This document shows positions 18,798 through 21,563 of a stretch of 21,563 bases of DNA, piece after piece. The first letter of the stretch is position 1, and each line of letters opens with the position of its first letter. A program made the translations under genes and the position numbers. The notes below the pieces were generated by a model, which had not been told where the DNA came from, did not search any database, and saw only the letters and a list, made by a program, of their open reading frames with translations. This DNA comes from Phallusia fumigata (lineage: Eukaryota; Chordata; Ascidiacea; Phlebobranchia; Ascidiidae): positions 1 to 21,563 of the forward strand of contig QXVZ01012399.1 in NCBI GenBank assembly GCA_008931825.1. Direction: 5' to 3'.

Positions 18798-19018
18798 CTA
18801 AGTCATTATGTGTGCTACAGTGGCCACCAGGGGTGCCAGACACAACAGCGATGTGACTCTGAGGTCACGACTTCCGGAGGTTGTCGAAACTTTTAAACGG
18901 GGGTTTCGCGATGGTGTGGTACTTGTAACGGTGGGTAGCGTTGTCATCGACGTCAGGGGAGACGGCGTAGTGACGGCACTTTGGATAAATGAAGCGATGG
19001 TGGCGGTGGTGGTGATTG
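18798..19018 (-). CDS. Short Thr-rich terminal exon with GPI-anchor-like C-terminus
   Basis: An acceptor (TTCGTTCATATTTGCAG) opens a phase-1 exon of 72 codons ending at TAG 18800-18798. It starts ITTTATIASF and continues Ser/Thr/Pro-rich, in roughly 11-residue units. It then has a polar spacer (SGSRDLRV) and a hydrophobic end (TSLLCLAPLVATVAHIMT) without a basic tail, as in GPI-attachment signals. The segment TTPSRNPRLKVSTTSG matches TTPQLNPRLNIFSTSS near the end of the 15409-16616 exon, so the two terminal exons look like duplicates of different length. Phase 1 matches the donor of 21276-21371. It could be an alternative last exon of the same gene or the end of a neighbouring tandem gene. 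Confidence 0.62.
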
Positions 19019-19269
19019 CTGCAAATATGAACGAATTGCTAGGGAACATGGGAAGGCAAAGGCACAAATCAAAATGAAAGCAAATTGCAACAAAAAAAAA
19101 CACAAGACAGCATCTCTGAATGACGTTTCCGCTGACGACATTTTCCAAAAACTCACGCAGAATATAAAAGGGCGGGAAGCGCAACGAAGCAAATAGCAGC
19201 ACTGTACATGACTGTATATAAATCACATTCAAACAAAGTAAACCGTTCAGTCACCATCAGTTTCTCTTC

Positions 19270-19436
19270 TTAGGCAACCATCGGCTTCATCTCATTTGCT
19301 GCAACTTCTGCCGCCTTTTTCTTGTCGGCTTTGTTAACCAAAGCTTTGTTGATCACATACGCACCGACAAGCAAGAGTATAAGACCGCCGGCCACGCTAA
19401 ATCCAACGATGTAACCAGTGTTGTTCGGACCTGGAA
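19270..19436 (-). CDS. Terminal exon encoding a transmembrane segment and cytoplasmic tail
   Basis: A strong acceptor (TTTCGTGTTTTAG) opens a phase-1 exon of 54 codons ending at TAA 19272-19270. The order is: an extracellular linker PGPNNT with an N-glycosylation sequon; about 22 hydrophobic residues (GYIVGFSVAGGLILLLVGAY); then a Lys-rich tail (NKADKKKAAEVAANEMK) ending PMVA. This is a typical type I membrane-protein C-terminus. It splices in frame to the phase-1 donor at 21276, where the split codon becomes Val. A second AG six bases further in gives the same frame, so the acceptor may vary by two residues. It contrasts with the GPI-type ends of the other two terminal exons. Confidence 0.75.
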
Positions 19437-19746
19437 CTAAAACACGAAACAACATGCTATAGCAACGAACATCATCTATGCTGTTTGGTCAAACTTCACC
19501 ATTGCTGTATGACACCAATCACGACATTTTAACCGGTCTCGATAACAAGGTATGGAGGAAATCGGTTTTGAAAGAAACTTCTTAAACCATTTTACCACAA
19601 AACGTTGCGTACGCGAGAAAACTTGTACTGCCGTGAAATGCTTTATGTATGTGACTTATGATTTAGTTTGGGGTTGGTTATAAAAGCTTCTACTTCTTTT
19701 CAGATTTTTTTCAAAACTTGCCCGTCCACGACTAAATACGTCTATG

Positions 19747-19992
19747 TAGTGATGCACCGAACCCGCCCACAAAATATGTTTTGATGAATTTAAATGATGT
19801 CTTGAGAAAAATACCAAGTTACTGAAGATAAAAGTCGATTTTAACACCTCAAAGCATTTTGAAAATCATCAACTCGACCAAACATCTACATTTTGTGGAG
19901 ATCGTGAATAACTTAGTACTTGTGTTTTTATTGGTCAGTTGGGCCGAAACCGAAACATTAACCAAATGACACACAGTTTCGGTGCATCACCA
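19747..19992. mobile_element. hAT-like MITE
   Basis: A perfect 13-bp terminal inverted repeat (GTGATGCACCGAA at 19749-19761; its reverse complement at 19978-19990) bounds about 245 bp with no coding capacity. The ends resemble the T/CAG..TGCACCGA termini known from hAT-superfamily elements, and the internal GGCCGAAACCGAAAC near the right end is also typical of such elements. An 8-bp target-site duplication is not clear (the flanks share only TATG), so the insertion is probably old or its exact ends are off by a base or two. Confidence 0.7.
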
Positions 19993-20395
19993 GTATGAAG
20001 AGGTCAATGAACTACAATAATCCGAAATCCGACTGTTAGTAAACCACCAAAAGGGATTAATTTCTGCTTTTACAAACATTCAGGCTCCTTCGTTCCGATA
20101 TACCCTAAAACCCTGCGTAGGCCACAAACGAAAGACGCGAATCTAATTCTATGAAGCAGCATACGCGGAATCTAGTCGCCAGCTTAAAACACGACATGGA
20201 CTTAGTCTGCGCACGACGTCATGTATCAAAAGGGCTTCCATGTTTTACATTATTGTTCAAATGCAAGGGCACTGGCAGCAACTTGCTTATTCCCTCGCAT
20301 GTCAACGTGTTAATACTGACTTCGCACAAAAAGTTTTGTTAATAAGCGTGGGTTCTAAGCAAAAAGACTAGATTGCATGAAGAGAATTAGCAAAA

Positions 20396-20608
20396 ATTCA
20401 CCGCAACACCTTTTGCCATGCATATGAAAAGGTAAAATTTCTAGGAAAAGAGAATGATTAATCGAGCAGCAAAACATCAGTTAAACTACAAGTGCTGATT
20501 GNATTCACCGCAACACCTTTTGCCATGCATATGAAAAGGTAAAATTTCTAGGAAAAGAGAATGATTAATCGAGCAGCAAAACATCAGTTAAACTACAAGT
20601 GCTGATTG
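20396..20608. repeat. Single-N join at 20502 flanked by identical 106-bp copies
   Basis: 20396-20501 and 20503-20608 read the same. As at the other three Ns, the left copy ends and the right copy begins exactly at the N, indicating unmerged contig ends. Confidence 0.9.
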
Positions 20609-21275
20609 CAATGATAATTCATGAAAAAGCAACATGAAAAATACACGATTAGATAGTGAAAATTGTAAGGCAAGTCAAAAACACACAAAAAATTAACAGC
20701 TAAACTAACGTGTGAAAATAAAAAGTGGAATTTCTGTATGGTTTTAAAACGCAAAATGACTTTACGACGAATGTGGTTTAATACAGGCGTTTGTTATGCA
20801 ATGCCATTAAACATGCACAACATCGAACAATGGACCAACACCGCAAACGTTGGGCAATTCCTTTTCAAAATATATTTTACTTACGGTGAATCAGGGCAGA
20901 CGTTGTGAAATTCACATTTTGATGCAAAATAAGGATGTGAAACAACACCAAGGTAAGACAATAAAGCTTGACTTTCTGATGCCTGTTGCTAAAAAATTGT
21001 TTTTATTGTAAAGAGTAATACTCCTAAGTTTTAACCTTCAACAACCTAATCTGCAATCTGCAAGGAGTCCAAGATAACATTCAGGCAAAGTTCATACGAC
21101 TTGAGGGTGGAGAAAGAAATTAACAGCCTTGATTATGGCAAAACAACCTCGCGATGTACACCAATATTACAAAGCACACATGCACATGCAATTCATCACA
21201 TACAACTTAGGAAAAAGAAGGTTGTGTGTCATTTATTTTTGCTAAAAATGAACAAAGTGCATGAGGGATTCCTAC

Positions 21276-21371
21276 CATGATGAACTGTAGAACTTGCAGT
21301 AGTGGAGGAAATTTTTTCCAATGTCGAGGTTACTGAGACTTTGTCAGTGCTGGAAGGCACTACAGTTCTCG
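21276..21371 (-). CDS. Symmetric 96-bp Ser/Thr-rich exon of the mucin-like gene
   Basis: An acceptor (GAATATTTCTGTTTAG) and donor (CATCATG|GTAGGA) bound 96 bp, phase 1 at both ends, so the exon can be skipped or joined without changing frame. It encodes a stalk-like peptide (RTVVPSSTDKVSVTSTLEK, then Ser/Thr-rich, ending STVHH). The donor phase suits all three downstream terminal exons. An ATG at 21396-21394 lies upstream in the same frame, but it is followed by the acceptor, so I treat it as intronic. The signal peptide and the rest of the ectodomain should be beyond the right edge of the window. Confidence 0.6.
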
Positions 21372-21563
21372 CTAAACAGAAATATTCGATTGCCAGAACC
21401 AGCATGCAACTACTTTGTGCAAAACTAAGGTGTAGGCTGGCCGCGTATGCAGTGTCAATCAAGAGAAACTTAACCCTCACTTATTAAAAACTAGAAGGAT
21501 GGCTTTAACCATATTGCCATTCCATATACACTATTACCTTATTTAAAAATGCATATATATTGA

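Larger units (their letters stand above)
19437..21275. other. Intron of the mucin-like gene, with a MITE and an N join
   Basis: On the model given, this lies between the 21276-21371 exon and the transmembrane terminal exon. It contains the hAT-like MITE (19747-19992) and the false duplication at 20396-20608. A plus-strand acceptor (TTTACAAACATTCAG) at about 20081 precedes short open frames to about 20342. I do not call a gene from this. Confidence 0.4.

Noticed and set aside
20151..20342. Plus-strand ORF of 63 codons after a good acceptor at about 20081
   Set aside because: Two other frames after the same acceptor read equally well to early stops, and no poly(A) signal was found. It lies in an intron of the mucin-like gene.

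Overview
The window reads as an AT-rich metazoan nuclear locus with GT-AG introns, small exons and AATAAA signals. There are no operons and no bacterial-style gene packing. Base composition, short exons and about 1% difference between unmerged allelic copies fit a highly heterozygous invertebrate. An ascidian such as Ciona is my best guess, but that is inference and no single gene here proves it.

The best-supported gene lies on the minus strand at the right end (15409-21371). It is the 3' part of a mucin-like surface protein. A Ser/Thr-rich internal exon (21276-21371) ends in phase 1. Three separate terminal exons downstream (19270-19436, 18798-19018, 15409-16616) all open in phase 1. One encodes a transmembrane segment with a basic cytoplasmic tail. 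The other two encode Thr-rich stalks with GPI-anchor-like hydrophobic ends and look related to each other. This layout would allow alternative 3' ends giving membrane-spanning or GPI-linked isoforms.

The left two thirds (1-14400) holds only fragments of genes, recognised by splice sites that keep a reading frame, not by homology. On the minus strand these are 117-718, 3199-3610, 6730-6837, 7172-8449, 10076-10191 and an ankyrin-like exon at 11539-11617. On the plus strand they are 2874-3021, 6076-6215, 9060-9558 and 11749-12041. In DNA this AT-rich, unspliced ORFs under about 130 codons are expected by chance, so these calls are tentative.

Repeats are abundant: 30-bp and 47-bp minisatellites (3778-5801), a 182-bp higher-order repeat (8510-8990), a diverged pair of about 230-bp elements flanked by CACGTG (10314-11157), a hAT-like MITE (19747-19992) and a 103-bp insertion flanked by 12-bp direct repeats (1480-1606).

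There are four single-N positions (1770, 4614, 17655, 20502). At each one, the sequence to the left of the N is repeated immediately to its right. This is the signature of contig ends that overlap but were not merged, so these four tandem duplications are probably assembly artefacts carrying two haplotypes.
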